Assembly (NCBI GenBank): GCA_001599975.1
Contig: BCIO01000008.1
Location: 1-64,000, forward strand
Direction of reading: 5' to 3'
Origin: Cystobasidiopsis lactophilus
Lineage: Eukaryota > Basidiomycota > Agaricostilbomycetes > Agaricostilbales > Chionosphaeraceae
Length of the DNA: 64,000 nucleotides
Positions 45,317 through 57,477 of this stretch are shown here, in pieces (position 1 is the first letter of the stretch; every line of letters starts with the position of its first letter). The notes under the pieces are model-generated. The model worked only from the letters and a program-made list of their open reading frames with translations. It made no database searches and was not told the DNA's origin. A program made the position numbers and the translations under genes.

Positions 45317-47408
45317 TTAGTGGAAGGAGAGACCCGTATAGCCCGCCTCTTGCATCTTGCTGATCTCCTCCCTGTAACTCTTGAGACCGCCAAGGTAAAA
45401 CTTGACAGTTGGCTCGCGACCTTCGATGTTGCCACCGTAGACCCATGACGCTGAAAGCTCAATAAGCAAAGGCAAACATCCTGTTCATAACAAAGACGTT
45501 AGGGCCTCACTGGGTTCATGGCGAAAGAGCAGCATGTCAGAGATCTGCCGACACAAGTCGATCCAAGCGGCAACATTTTCGGTTGCAGCTTCGACGACCT
45601 TCCGATTGCTTAGCTCGGCATTGCGAATCACATCCGTGATGAGGTCGACTTGGGCCTCTACAACCGGCTGCTCAAAAGGGGATTGAGGTCAGCCGCCTGT
45701 AGCCTGAATAGAAATTGGGAAACACACCGGGATGTTGGTAAAGGGCGAGTTGGGGCCGTTGACGGCGAACATGTTAGGGAAGGACGGCACAAAGATTCCC
45801 ATGTAGGTCGTCGGTTTGTTCCCCCACTGGGCCTTGAGTGCTTTGCCGCCTTTGCCATTAATGGCGATCCGATTGTAGTTGCCTTCAACGGCATCGAAGC
45901 CACAGGCGAACAGCACAGCATCGACCTTGTACTCTTTGCCGTCCGAGGTTTTGATGCCTTCGGGAGTGAACTCTTCGATCGGGGTTTCTTGGAGAAGCAC
46001 CACGTCGACGTTGTCCTATGTTAGGGCTTGAGCCTTAAGGCACGGGATCAAGTCGGGGGAACAGCACCTGGTTCATGACCTCAAAATAACCTTGGTCACA
46101 CACTGGACGACGAGCGTGGAGGCCAAGAGGCACGAGCTTGCGCGCCTTCTCGGGGTTGCGGACCTTCTCCTTGATCTTCTTGCGAATGAAGGCAGCGGCG
46201 CCTTCGTTGGCCTCTCGACTGATCGCGATATCGTTGAAGGGCTGGAAAGCTGTGGCTTTCGTTAGCCAAGAGTGCTTTGAGGTGTAAATGTTCGACACAC
46301 TGAATCTGAATGCGCCACCTTCGTCCCAAGCCTTCTGGAAACGCCGCTGTCTTTCCTCTTCCGAAACGGAATGGTAGCTGTCTTGCGCCTCGGGAAAAGA
46401 AAGCCCAAATGAGTGGAGTCGAACATCGCGCCAAATGTCGTCCCAATGCGCGTTCATGTATTCCTTGTCGGCCACGGAAAGCTTGGCAACCCGAGCTGGT
46501 GTGATGTATTGGGGACGGCGCTGAAGCGTGACCATGTAATCGACTTCGCTGCCAATGGCCTGCATGAGTTGAACCCCTGTGCAAGGATCACATCAATGCT
46601 CAGATCCAATTGATTCGTCAGCGAGCGCGTACCAGTGCTACCGCATCCAATCACCGCGACACGCTTTCCTTTGACGGAGTAATCGGCGGGCCAGGCGCCA
46701 GTGTGCACGAGTTTCCCGTGGAACGCTTCCATGTTCTTGAACTTGGGCCAGTTTATTGCCGAAAGGAAGCCAAGGGCTGTGATGATATAGCGAGTCTTGA
46801 CGGGACCTGTTTGGGAAGTGACAACGTCCCAGCAGTCTTCGTCTTCGTTCCATGAGGCCGAAGTGAGTTGGCAGTTCAATTTGATGTTGTGGCGCAGATC
46901 GAATCGGTCGACCACAGCATTCATGTAGTCTTCCACTTCTTTTTGGAACACGTAGTTGCTCTCGATAGGATACTCCTTAAGAAACTCGGTGTCGAAGGAG
47001 AAGCGATACGTAGTTGAATCGGAATCGGACATGGCGCCTGCGCTCTCGCTCAGAGTGGCTTGAGTAACATAGGACGGCTCTAACGTGCCTGGATATCTGT
47101 ACTAGCGTTACTAATTGAAAAGCGGATGAGACAGCAGAGTGATAGCTCACCTGTTTTTGTGCCATACGCCAGCTACGCCACTGGTCGGTCAAAGTTAGCA
47201 GGCAGCGTCCGCAAGCCAGAGTCAGGAACGTACGCGTCTTGCTCTACAAGTATAACATCGTTCCAGCCTAGGTCTTTCTTGAGCTTGTAGAGCTGGTAAA
47301 TTCCCCCTTGAAATTCGAAAGCTTCAACAGCGCTCTGGCGCGCCTTTGGAAAAACTTACCGAAACCAGCTCCGACAACAATAGCTTTGTAGTCCAAACGA
47401 GAAGTCAT
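45317..47408 (-). CDS. Baeyer-Villiger-type flavin monooxygenase
   Basis: FAD- and NADPH-dependent enzyme that inserts oxygen next to a ketone carbonyl. Starts MTSRLDYKAIVVGAGFGG, the FAD-binding G-x-G-x-x-G. Then LGWNDVILVEQDA, GVWHKNRYPG, the second Rossmann motif RVAVIGCGSTG for NADPH, and before it the Baeyer-Villiger fingerprint FHGKLVHTGAWP (F-x-G-x-x-x-H-x-x-x-W-P). Later blocks are DAVLFACGFDAVEGNYNRI, MFAVNGPNSPFTNIP and the family-typical end SWVYGGNIEGREPTVKFYLG GLKSY. About 590 residues, a normal length. It has about eight short introns. It lies beside a short-chain dehydrogenase and a sugar-transporter-type MFS gene. Substrate unknown. Confidence 0.93.
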
Positions 47409-48001
47409 TACACACACAGGCAGTCGATGGTAGCAGAAACGGGAAAGGAAGGACTCTGATCGCAGGCCAACGGAAGAATCCACACAAGCGCTGCACGGAT
47501 TAATTCAAATCTTTTGCCGCGGCCATGGCACCCTGGCTCTTTGCAAGACCGGCCCAGGGTCACCGAAATCTCACTGGGCGCATCATGACAGACCAGCATG
47601 TTTTCGCTAGCAAGGCGGCAAAACAGGAGAGGTTTGAAGCGTGCAGATGAGGGAGCCATGTACGGAGATCTTCAACAGGCTCAGGGCCACACCGTCGTCG
47701 TGACACTACACGGAACGGGTTGTCGAGCGAGAGGCAGCAGCGAGGTGGACCAAACCTCGATGGCCATGCCAGCACTGAATTCAACGACTCTGTAGTGGCA
47801 ATTCGTGGGATACCTTTTCGGACCACCAGGCAATTCTGGCAACAGCATATATCGATGCACCGCTATGGCAGCTCTCCAAATACAAGGAGTCCGGATGGCC
47901 ATGCGACCTTTCACGTTCCATTCTGCCTTTCATCGCCCTTTGCGTCCATCCGCTCAGAGGATAGTATAGCCACCATCTGCCGCCCTGTACGTAGAATTAG
48001 A
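47409..48001. other. Intergenic region
   Basis: Upstream of the monooxygenase and downstream of the dehydrogenase. Open frames on both strands lack support. Confidence 0.45.
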
Positions 48002-49475
48002 CTAGAAGCTCGCGAAAAGAAGGGAAGAGACAAACAGCATGCAGCCGTGGAGGAAGCTGGCACGGGGGGACGAGAGCCAACCGACACAGTCGGCCATCTC
48101 GCTAGGCATACCGGGCCGCTTGATCCTGCCCCAGGACACAAGGTCATTGCTCAGGTCTCTCGAACAAGGCGAAGGGATACCCACGGCGCTTTGGCCACCC
48201 GCTCAGCAAACGTGGCCATGGTGTTCGGGTCAGTCTTGAGGATTCTAAGGACGCAAAATGTCGTCAGTACCTAGCAAAAAAGGCCGGCTTGGGAAGTGAG
48301 AGACATACGGCGTCTCGATGTAGCCAGGGCAGACTCCCTGTTGAATCCAGGTATGGTCAGCACTCGCAGGCCAAGGTGGTGGCCAAGAGGAAGACCAACA
48401 TTGCATCGAATGCCATCCGCAGCATGCTCGACTGTACAATGATGGGAGCACCGTGTCAGTGAAGAACAGGAGCCAGCGTGCAAGAAGCGGAATGGGCGCT
48501 CACTGGCCAGAGTTTGGGTCAAGGCGTTGATGCCCTGCTTCGAGCTGCGGAAGCAATCCGATCAGAACAAGCAAACCGCTTGGAGGCTGAGAGCTTACGC
48601 ATTGTAGCTGACGTTGCGCCAGATGGAGATACGCGATGCTAGTGGAAGATCACGATGAGCTTCCGGGCAAGGCAAAGACCGAGGAGGGGCCGCATACCAA
48701 CACTGCCAATGTTGACAATGACACCCCTGTCTTGTCGACCCGGCTCCAGATCGCTGAGAAGTCCATCTTCAGATCTGTCAGAGGCCAAACCGTTGACAGG
48801 AACCCACTTGGGCAGGTAGTCTTGCTTGAGCATGAGCCTGATCTCGGCCCGCATGCAGAGGAAGACACCCTTCCTGTTGGCTCTCCGTTTGAGCAACATA
48901 CCCTGCTCGAAAGGAGAAAGGCTTGCAGATTGATCTGCTGAACTCGATCCCATTCGTCTGTCGCGAAGTCTTCGAACGGATATTTGACGGTCACCCCAGC
49001 GCAGTTGACCTGATCCTTCCAGTCCTCAAGAGTGCGATGTGAATAGTGCAGCTTATCACCTACAGCATAGTCAATTCTTCCGAACTTGGACACAGCTTTG
49101 GAGAACAGGTCCTCGATCTGCTTCTCGTCCCGCACGTCGAACTCCACGGTCAGCGTCTCTGGCGCTCTCCGTCAGCCCACATGCTTTGCTTGACGAACAA
49201 AGCCACAACTTGCCAAACTTCGGGTTGATGGCCAACGCCTTGATCTCCTTTTCGACCCGAACCAAAGCCTCCGCGTTCCTGTCTGCCAGCACAACAGCGC
49301 GGACGCCTTCTTTGGCGTACATGCGCACGCATGCTTCGCCGATGCCACTCGCTGCGCCTGCGTTCGAGCGTAATTTTCAGAAGTGATCGGCGGCGGAGCT
49401 TGGTCCTCGCGGAGCAAGTTCAAGCTTACCAGTGACAAGCGCGACTCCGTTGGGCGACAATTCGAATGCTGGCAT
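48002..49475 (-). CDS. Short-chain dehydrogenase/reductase (classical SDR)
   Basis: NAD(P)-dependent oxidoreductase. Starts MPAFELSPNGVALVTG and, after a GTAAGC intron, AASGIGEACVRMYAKEG, giving the TG-x-x-x-G-I-G cofactor motif. Then VVLADRNAEALVRVEKEI, FDVRDEKQIEDLFSKAV, NCAGVTVKYPFEDFATDEWD (the NAG region, here N-C-A-G), VIVNIGSVGMRPL with the catalytic Ser, and SYNASKQGINALTQTLA with Tyr-x-x-x-Lys. The C-terminal part has MATFAERVAKAPWVSL and KRPGMPSEMADCVGWLSSPR, ending HGCMLFV. The last few residues before the stop at 48002 may lie in another exon. Adjacent to the monooxygenase on the same strand. Confidence 0.9.
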
Positions 49476-49880
49476 TGCTTCTGGCTGTAGAATTGGTCTA
49501 GTTGCCGTGATATCGGAGCAACCCAGGTGGAAGATGCCACCCGAGCGCCCCTCTCAAGATTGCCGCGTTCCCCGCCTACGTTTTATTGCTCTAGCAAACA
49601 GCCTATAGAAACGACAAAGATCGCCGCTCACTTGCCATGCTGGATAGTATCTCGGCACACGGCACGGCTTGGCTTGCCCATGACCCCGCAGGAGATTTTC
49701 CGTCTGAAGGTCTCCGCTTGCTGTTTGGCTACGCATAGACTGGCTTGGCTTTGTCCTTCTTTTGCACTTGTCCGTCACTTGCGTTGCCTCGACCTGTCTA
49801 GCACAAGGACAGACGCCCTCCCTGCCCAACTTTGACGCGTCCCATTTTTGCCACCTACACGTACTCAGGTGGCAACAAAG
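49476..49880. promoter_or_regulatory. Shared divergent promoter region, SDR / MFS transporter
   Basis: A 405-bp gap between the divergent start codons of the dehydrogenase and the sugar transporter. Co-regulation from this region is plausible but is inference. Confidence 0.4.
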
Positions 49881-52023
49881 ATGGGCCACTTTACCAAACT
49901 CAATGTCCTCTGCGTCCTCTGCGTTGCGATTGGATCGTGGTCTTGCGGTCAGTCCACAATCTTGCTTCGTCGGATCGAGAGTGGGCTTGAACTGATGTCG
50001 GCTCAAGGTGTTTCACTATCCGTCATTGGCACGACTCTCGGCCAGCCTGCCTTCTATAACACCTTGAATTTAGTCCCGGGCAGCGATTTTACGACCTCGA
50101 TGATAGGCACCATGTCCGGCGTCTACAGGTAGGTGGACTTGACTACTCTACGGCAGCGTTCTCTAAAGGTGCTGCCGCAGCGTCGGTAACGTTATAGGGG
50201 CCCTGACCGTGATGTTCAGGTGCGCATTACTCTGTTTCTATCATCGTCCAAGCAATTTGGTTGACACTCAGCACCAATCGCGCAGCATTGATTACTCTGG
50301 CCGCAAAATGTCGATTTTTGTCGGCTCCGTTCTCGGTGTCGTCGGCGGCGCTTTAATGTGCGGGTCTACAGAGCTTGGAGTGAGCTGTCTTCTTGATTAA
50401 TAGCCTGATGTCACTAACCACCTCGAGTCAGATGTTCATGGTTGGCCGTGTGGTAGGCGGTGTCAGCACCGGCATGTTATTCAGCTCCGGTAGGTCTTGG
50501 ATGTGGTCACCAAGGAACAAGAGATGCTCATATTGGAGCTGCTCAGTTCCAACCTACACATCAGAAGTTAGCCCACCGTCTGTGCGCTTTGTCCACTCTC
50601 GTCCTCTTCAGGCGGTAACTGAATACCCATCACAGATCCGTGGAACGCTGGTCGGATCTCATGGTGTCCTCATTTGTGTTGGTGCGTGCTTTTGTTTGGG
50701 GACTCGGCCGAGCTCATTGACACGATTGCTACAGGATACGGCACCGCGTCTTGGATCGGCTATGCGTCGTACTTTGCCGCCAACCCGCAGTTCCAATGGC
50801 GTTTCCCTCTCGCTATCCAAATTCTCTTCCCTCTGGTGCTCGCTTGCCTGATCTGGCTTCTTCCGGAGTCGCCTCGCTATTTGGCCCAGAAAGGCCGCTT
50901 TGAAGAAGCCGAGAAGGTCATTCGGCAGCTTCACGCTGGCGATTCCAAGGATGACGGAGAGGATTCGGAGCTCTGGGTGGCCGAGGAGTTTTATCAAATC
51001 CGCAAACAGATCGCCCTCGAACAGGCTGACCCTTTCCGATGGAGTGAGCTATGGACCAAGCGAAGCTACCGCCGAAGAATGTTTTTGGCTGCCGGACAAT
51101 TCGCTGCCATGCAGTCGACGGGCATCTTGGTGGTGAGATAGCGCGTCTTGCGATTTAGTGGAAGCGCAAAGTTCTGATCGGTCCGACCACCAGATCAACA
51201 ACTACTCGATCCTTCTCTACAATGCGCTTGGCTACTCTGGCGCTACCGCCCTGGTCTTGAACGCCTGCTGGACCAGTCTGTCCGTGCCTTTGAATGTTTG
51301 CAACTCCATCGCCGCGGATGTCCTTGGTCGCAAGCCAATGTTCCTGATTGCCCTGTCTGGCGTTCTCGTCTGGCTCACAGTGTATTGTGGTATCATCGGG
51401 CACTATGGCGCAAACTTGACGCCCGCTGCTGGTCGTGCTGGCATTGCCGCTCTATTTCTGTTTCTCGTTTCTTACGCTAGCGGTTGTACGCCTCTCCCCT
51501 ATGAGTGGTCTTCAAGACTCGCTAATTTTTTCCCCACAGTGGACGCCAACAGCTTCATTTTTTGTAGCGAGATCATGCCCAACAAGATTAGAGGCAAGGC
51601 CATGGCACTGGCGACAAGCGGTAAGTCCCACTGCTTTCTGATCTTCACTCCCAGCTTGGGTCTGAGCCAAGTGTCCAACAGTGTACTGGATTATGGGTAT
51701 CGTTTGGCTCCAAGCTGGTCCCACAGCCATCGCGAAAATTACTTGGAAATTCTTCCTGATTTTGTGAGTGCTGCCAAGTCATCATTTTCTTCCCGCATTG
51801 ACGCTGTCCTCTTAGCATCATCTGGACTGCAGTGTGGCTCGCCGTGGTCTGGTTCGCCTTCCCTGAAACGAAAGGCAAAACCTTGGAAGAGATCAACGCC
51901 GTCTTCGGGGATGAAGTGGCGGTCCATTTCACCGACGCCACGGACGAGCAACTCCGCGACCTGGAGGCCAAGGTTCTTGGGGGAAAGGCTGTCGTCGAGC
52001 ACAAAGATGAGGCCAGCGTGTAA
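49881..52023 (+). CDS. MFS sugar transporter (lactose/hexose permease type)
   Basis: A 12-span proton symporter or facilitator of the sugar porter family at the plasma membrane. Starts MGHFTKLNVLCVLCVAIGSW. Family marks in order: DYSGRKMSIFVGS (loop 2-3), MFMVGRVVGGVSTGMLFSS, VPTYTSEVSPP, IRGTLVGSHG, LLPESPRYLAQKGRFEEAEK (the PESPR motif), INNYSILLYNALGYSG, DVLGRKPMFLIAL, FCSEIMPNKIRGKAMALATS and AFPETKGKTLEEINAVFG (the PETKG motif). It ends VVEHKDEASV. About ten short introns. It resembles fungal lactose-permease-like proteins most, but the sugar cannot be fixed from sequence. Confidence 0.92.
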
Positions 52024-52108
52024 GCGACACCAAAGCTCAAGAATATATCAGGCAAAAGTCGTTGGTGGGAAGAAGTGCTGGTGGGGCAGGATGATGATCG
52101 CTTCAATT

Positions 52109-53567
52109 CTACGTTTCAAAGTCTTCAGAGACATCTATCGAGGATACATGAGATGCCACAGAAGGTGGCGGGGCGCCCGGCCTTGAGAAGACGGTCGTGG
52201 AAGAGAAGCCGCTCGTCTCTGAGACGGTCGACATGGGCCGAGAGGACGCGGAAGGTGGCGTCGGTTTTTTGCTTTTCTTGGAGGAACTGGTATTGCCAGA
52301 CGACGAGAATGTGAATGAAGGGGCTCGAGATCTGTCCAAGGCGCGCTGTGCCTCTTGAAGGCTGATTCGCCGATCCTCCTCTTGCTCTTCTTGCAGAACG
52401 GACGCCACGGCAGCGCGTGAATGGCGCTGGAGGCCAGAGGGAAGAATGGGTGACTCAGATGAAGTGGTGGTGGTGTGTGTACCGCTGGAGTTGGAGTGAG
52501 AGGGCACATACGGTGGCGGAGCTAAAGTTGTGATCAGCGGAGTTCAATACACGCCGGGGGAAAACAGGGGACCCACGAGCCATTGTGCTCGCATCTCCTT
52601 TGCAGTAGAACGAGGACTCGGTGAAGGTGGTCATTCTCGCTGTCGACGAGCCCTTGCAGTAAAACGTCGCGGTGGAGGCTGAAGGCGGGCCCTGCACGGG
52701 CGAGGCCGTCTCGGGTTCCTCTTGCAACGCCTCCAGCTCGGGAACGGGTTTGCGCTTCATTGATCTGATCGGCTTGATGACCGGTAGGACAAGGGTGGAT
52801 GAACCGGTCGATGTTGGCCGACTAGCGCGGAGAGCTGGAGGTGGCCTGCGAGTGGACGGTGCGGGGCGCCCAGTAGAGATTGGGGCAGGCGCTCGCTTCT
52901 TGTAGTGGCCCGGCTCGTTGGGCTGAAGGGGCCGAGGATGAGGCCGCCGCGAATGGCTGGAAGCTGATGACGCCTTCCGCCCTTCGGGGGCTCTCTGCCT
53001 GCCTGAACCGCTCGACATGTCTCTCTCTAGGTGAGCTTGGCGGTCTGCCAGCCACCCTTCTTTTGCGTCCGCCAGATTGGGCGTCTCCTTCATGGCCGGT
53101 CTTGTGGGGAGGGTGATGTGGACATCCGTCTTCCCGCTGCTGCCGCTGCTCTGGGAAGGCGGCAGGCGCGGCGACATGAAGCCTTTTAGCTTCTTGGCGG
53201 CACTCCACCGAGGAGAGGGGAGGTCCGGGTGATACGCGGCTTCAAGGCTTCGGCCTTGGTTGGTGGACAATGCCGCTCTCCGCCTTTGCCGCTGCTTCAG
53301 CCAGACGAAGGCGCAGGCGATGACGATGGAAGCCAGGACGAATGGAACAATTGCAGCTGCGACCGTACCAGAGGAGCCATTGTTGTGGGAAGAAGAGGAA
53401 GAGGGACTGGAAGAGACAGAAGTGACCGTGACCGTGGCGACCTTTTCCTTTTCACTGGGCGTGGAGGCGTTCGACGGTAGGCTGAGGACGGGGTTGCTGG
53501 GGTTTAATGGCACCTCGTCCGTTGTGAGCATGTTGTTGGCAATTTGACTCTGTTGAGAAGATGTCAT
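52109..53567 (-). CDS. Single-pass membrane protein with Ser/Thr-rich ectodomain
   Basis: From the first ATG in frame (53567) the protein starts MTSSQQSQIANNMLTTDEVP with a Ser/Thr-rich stretch of about 70 residues, then one membrane segment (GTVAAAIVPFVLASIVIACA FVWL) followed by a basic stop-transfer KQRQRRR. The long cytoplasmic part, about 350 residues, is rich in Ser, Pro and Arg. It contains two related motifs ATFYCKGSSTARMTTF and SSFYCKGDASTMA. This layout resembles fungal wall sensors or Mid2-like proteins. No signal peptide is seen at the chosen start; an upstream exon may supply it. One intron joins to a last exon ending SSIDVSEDFET. Confidence 0.6.
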
Positions 53568-54721
53568 GAGCGAGGTCCAGGCGGACCTGGTTGAGCCGCG
53601 GAAGGGGAACTCGCCTCTGCCGCTCTCTGAACCAAGCGGGTGATGGCTGGACCTAATGCCATGGTCGTTTAGGAGCAAGGCAAAGCCTCAGACGAAGGCC
53701 GCATCAAGGGCCGCACTTGGGCGTTCGAAGGAGTCGAACGGAAGGCGCCTTTTGCAAAGGCCAGAAGCGGTTTGACAGAAGGTCGACAAGCCCGAGACGT
53801 GAATGTAGAACGACTGGCCATTCTAGACACCTCGCAAGCGCCCAAGTCTCAAGAACCCAGTGCGACAGCGCAGCACCAGAGCATTTTTCAATTTTGGGCC
53901 GCGCTGAACGAGGCGGAGTTGAAGGCATCGCCTGGCACTGGCCGACAGCGCTCAGCATGCTCGTGGACTGGTTCTGCGCTGATACTAAAGCCGTCCAACG
54001 TTAGATAGAGTCGCCGGTGCGGAGCAAGCGCTGCTCTTGTCGGATTTTGCCACTCTTGAAGCGGGACCGCCAGTGGTTTTGCTCGGCGCCGAAGGCCTTT
54101 CTGAAGCGTCATAGACTAACTTTCTCTGACACTGCTGTCTGACGTGCAAAGTGGGCTTCTGTCGGCCTTTCAGGGGCTTGCCATTGGCTTTCGAAGCGCC
54201 TTGCCTCGTGGAGTGCTGCGACTGTCGTTGATCTTGCCTCCCACCCAAGAGAATTCTGGAGTTCTGCCTTTGCGCTCGATGCGTGTCCGCACTTCGGCGA
54301 CCTCTTGCAGTATTAACCAGTTCCTCAGAGTGATTTAATTTTGGCCTTTCGTTGCCGCTGCGTACTGGGGTCTTCTTTGCCGTTGATGATGTGGCGGGGG
54401 AAGTTGCCTGTTTTTGTACTGCTGCTATGAGCCAATGGCAGCCGAAGGCCGGACGTACTTTGGTTTGGATCTGATCTTTCTTCCCTGACTGTTGGACCTT
54501 GTCGCCGCGTCGGCTCTTCAAAATACCACACGGTATGCCAGATCACAGGCTTTATAGGATATGGTGACCCACAAGCGCTATATTCCCTTTGTTTGACTCC
54601 CATCAGTTTCGGGCCTGGTCTGAGTTGAATAGGCTACGTGGTAACTCAAGGGCAGCCAACTCTCTTATCCCTTAGGGGCCGCCTTCTCCTTGCGCGTACC
54701 ATACAGACCGCGGCAGCTTAC
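53568..54721. other. Divergent region with a weak basic open frame
   Basis: A minus frame 53985-54521 encodes a Lys/Arg/Gln-rich sequence (RAQRQNSRILLGGRQDQRQS) but has no ATG in frame and no splice support. It may be part of an unrecognised gene. The rest is without features. Confidence 0.35.
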
Positions 54722-56138
54722 ATGGAGCCCTCATCTGACTCGACCATCAACCTTGTCGACTTCATTCAAGCCAGAATGCATCGGCCTCCAGACCCTCCCT
54801 CCCGCTCGACTCTTTCTGTCATGATCGGGGTCTTCAAACTGCTGTCCAAATCCCCAGGATACAATCTTCACGGCTCTGGCGGCATATCAGACAAGTTCTT
54901 GCGGACCTGGCACGGGCTCTTGACCTTGCGTGGATTGCTCACGGGAATTGACAAGCAGCACCTCTGGGAGGTGGCCATGCTCATAAGAGCCTACGTGATT
55001 CTACAGGCCTCACGAACCCCGAAGTCTCCCGGGATTGTCGGTCGACTGCTGAACAACGACAAGAAGGCAAGTCGGCTCTTTTGCCCAGACATGCCCAGGC
55101 AAGACGGAGATGCTGAGGACCTTGGAAGATCAAAGCTCTGGGAGGCTTTGCCCAGCTTCTCTCCAGTGCTGATGCCGCTTCGCGTAATGCTGCTGCTGTC
55201 CTTCGGCTCAAGTCGCTCGGACCTGAAGAATGGATCAACAGCCTGGTATGTCCTTGGTTCATTGTTACAAAGATCACCAAATTAAACAGCCATTCTGTAC
55301 CAGACAGAGGCCGTGCAACGTCAGGAAAAATTGGACCGGTACTTGACCCGAGCCGAACAGCGACCAAGAGTCGATCGACGGGTATTAGTAAGATAAAAAC
55401 TTCACCGAGTTTCCGTTCCATCTGATTAGCAACAGACGGGCATCATGAACGTCAACAGCGAAGTCATTGCGGACATCGAAGCAGTCAGAGGTCGTGCTAC
55501 CAAGGTGCGATCTTTACGTATTTTGCATAGTGGCATCTCTCAGTCTAAGTTTGAGATCAGGAGCAACTCGAGCAACTGGAAGGGCTGGAACGTCGCCTCA
55601 GGACTTTGGTTAGAGATCTGCAGGTCTACTGCAGGGCCGAAGATCTGCAACTCCGATATGGCTCCCAATTGCAACGGGCCTTTGACGCGATGGAAAAGCG
55701 TTGGGTAAGCAGAACCTTTTCTTTCCATAGTGTGTGGGCTAAGGCAGACGCAGAGTATTGTGCGCGTAGCGAGAGTCGAAACCGACAAAATCACTGCACT
55801 CACGAACCAAATCAAGTGTCGTTGGGGCTTATTGGAAGAACTCCGACGCATGTACCAACATGTAAGTCGCGCATCTTTACATAGCAGGCCTGAGCGTTAT
55901 TGCTGACAAGCGCCTTTAGAGGCCTGGGGAAAGTTGGCGGCAATGGCAAGCAATCCTTGGCACCCAGGAACTCAAGTTGCCAGAAATCCAAGATCTCGCC
56001 CACTGTGCAATGGAGAGGTCGGCCGAGATGGATGGCAAAGACCAGTGGGATTGGTTCCATAATGAGCACGATCGAGGGGGCAAAGCTCTCCGGCATCTTC
56101 GATCAGAGGCGAACCGATGCTCGGCTAAGTTCCAGTAG
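54722..56138 (+). CDS. Hypothetical coiled-coil protein, multi-exon
   Basis: Starts MEPSSDSTINLVDFIQARMH. Exon 1 encodes a helical segment (FLRTWHGLLTLRGLLTGID and LWEVAMLIRAYVILQASR). After an uncertain join, possibly with a GC donor (AAGGCAAGT at about 55065), it continues with RNAAAVLRLKSLGPEEWINS. Later exons carry AVQRQEKLDRYLTRAEQR, VIADIEAVRGRATK, LEQLEGLERRLRTLVRDLQV and VETDKITALTNQIKCRWGLL. The end is ALRHLRSEANRCSAKFQ. Heptad-like Leu spacing predicts coiled coils. Not recognised. Confidence 0.55.
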
Positions 56139-56286
56139 TCTGCAAGCTATATGGGTATATGGGTACGGCAAATTCGAAATACGCCGCCTTTTCAGCCCAT
56201 GAGTTGTAACTTGTCACTGGCAGTCGCCACCGGCGGAGTGGAATGCATTAGCTACTCTGGGTTTCAACGTCCACCTGCCTTCCCCG

Positions 56287-57074
56287 ATGTCCTCTCCATT
56301 CGATAGATCAGTAAATGAGCTGCTGGCACTAGCTCAAACCGATCCCACGAGGACGGTTGTCGACGGCGTGGAAGCACCCGCCTCTTTTCGTTATCAGTGA
56401 GCTTTCTCGCTTATGCGGATGCCAAAGCTCAGCAAGGTTGCAAAAAGCACCCAGCTGGTCAAATGGGTCAAGGCTCTGGACCCGGCCGCGTCCGAAGGCA
56501 TGCTTTTGGCCGCACACGCGCAGCACGTTAAGAGATGGACGAAACCGCGAGCCGAGTACCCAGAGGGCCTTTCTGGCTACAAGAGCTGGCGCACGAACCT
56601 CAACAAGTTTCACTTCGAATGTGCAAAGGCCATCATGCTCGAAGCTGGCTACAAGGAAGACGAGGACGAGGCTATCTTTGACCGCGTGAAGACTTTGCTG
56701 CTGAAGCAAACCCTCAAGGGAGGGGGCGACAAATCGAGCGACACAGAAATGCAGGCATTCGAAGACGCAATGTGAGCATCCATCGTCTCCCTATCGAAAT
56801 GAATCAGTCGAGCTCATCGCTTGCTTCAGATGCCTCACCTTCCTCGAGCTAGAATTCGCAGATTTCGCCCAGAAGCACGAACGGCAAAAACTGATTGACA
56901 TCGTTCAGAAGACGTGGGTGATCCTTTCCTCTCGTCAAGACCCCTCCTTGTCCGACTCAGAGCCATGGCAGCTGGAAGAAAATGGGGAGCCAAGGGCAAG
57001 CTGTCGCCGGGGCTCAGCTGGCACCGACTCTCTCGCCAGATGCTCAAGAGCTTCTCAATGCGGCTCTGGCGTAG
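56287..57074 (+). CDS. DUF4202-family protein
   Basis: Starts MSSPFDRSVNELLALAQTDP and, after a GTGAGC intron, continues STQLVKWVKALDPAASEGML, LAAHAQHVKRWTKPRAEYPE and GYKSWRTNLNKFHFECAKAI, then DTEMQAFEDA, CLTFLEFEFADFAQKHE and KLIDIVQKTW. It ends DAQELLNAALA. These blocks (AQHIxRW-xxPR-xYP, GYxxWR, LEDAxCLxFLE, IxIxxKTW) are the DUF4202 pattern, found across fungi and bacteria. Four exons, about 210 residues. The His and Glu residues in helices suggest a metal-binding helical enzyme, but no activity is established. Confidence 0.88.
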
Positions 57075-57477
57075 CGGCCTCGCTTCGGATTCTGCCAGAT
57101 CTTTGTGCCGCCATTGCTGGACAACACCTCCCATCGTCCACGGCCAATCTTCCTCCTCTCGTCATATTCCTGCTTTTATTCACTTGCATGCTTGTAAAAG
57201 AACCGCATCTAGTTGTACTCTCGCCATCGCGCACAATTTGCCACCGCGAACAAATCGTTCCACCCGAACGAGCAGTTGCTTCTTTGAAGGCTCCCTTATT
57301 CTCATGGTTTCCCTCGCGATTATTGACTCCCATTTTTCGCCAATGCATTGTTTTTCCATGGCTGATCCTCGCCAGCCTCCAGGCTTCGGCACGTCCATTC
57401 GGCAATGCTGAGATCTGGAAGCGCGGGGCCGCATCTTGCGGAGACCTAACGGGCAACAGCAGTCTTGACCGCCAGCA

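Noticed and set aside
47720-48274. 184-codon plus-strand open frame
   Set aside because: Runs antisense into the conserved SDR C-terminal exon; no support.
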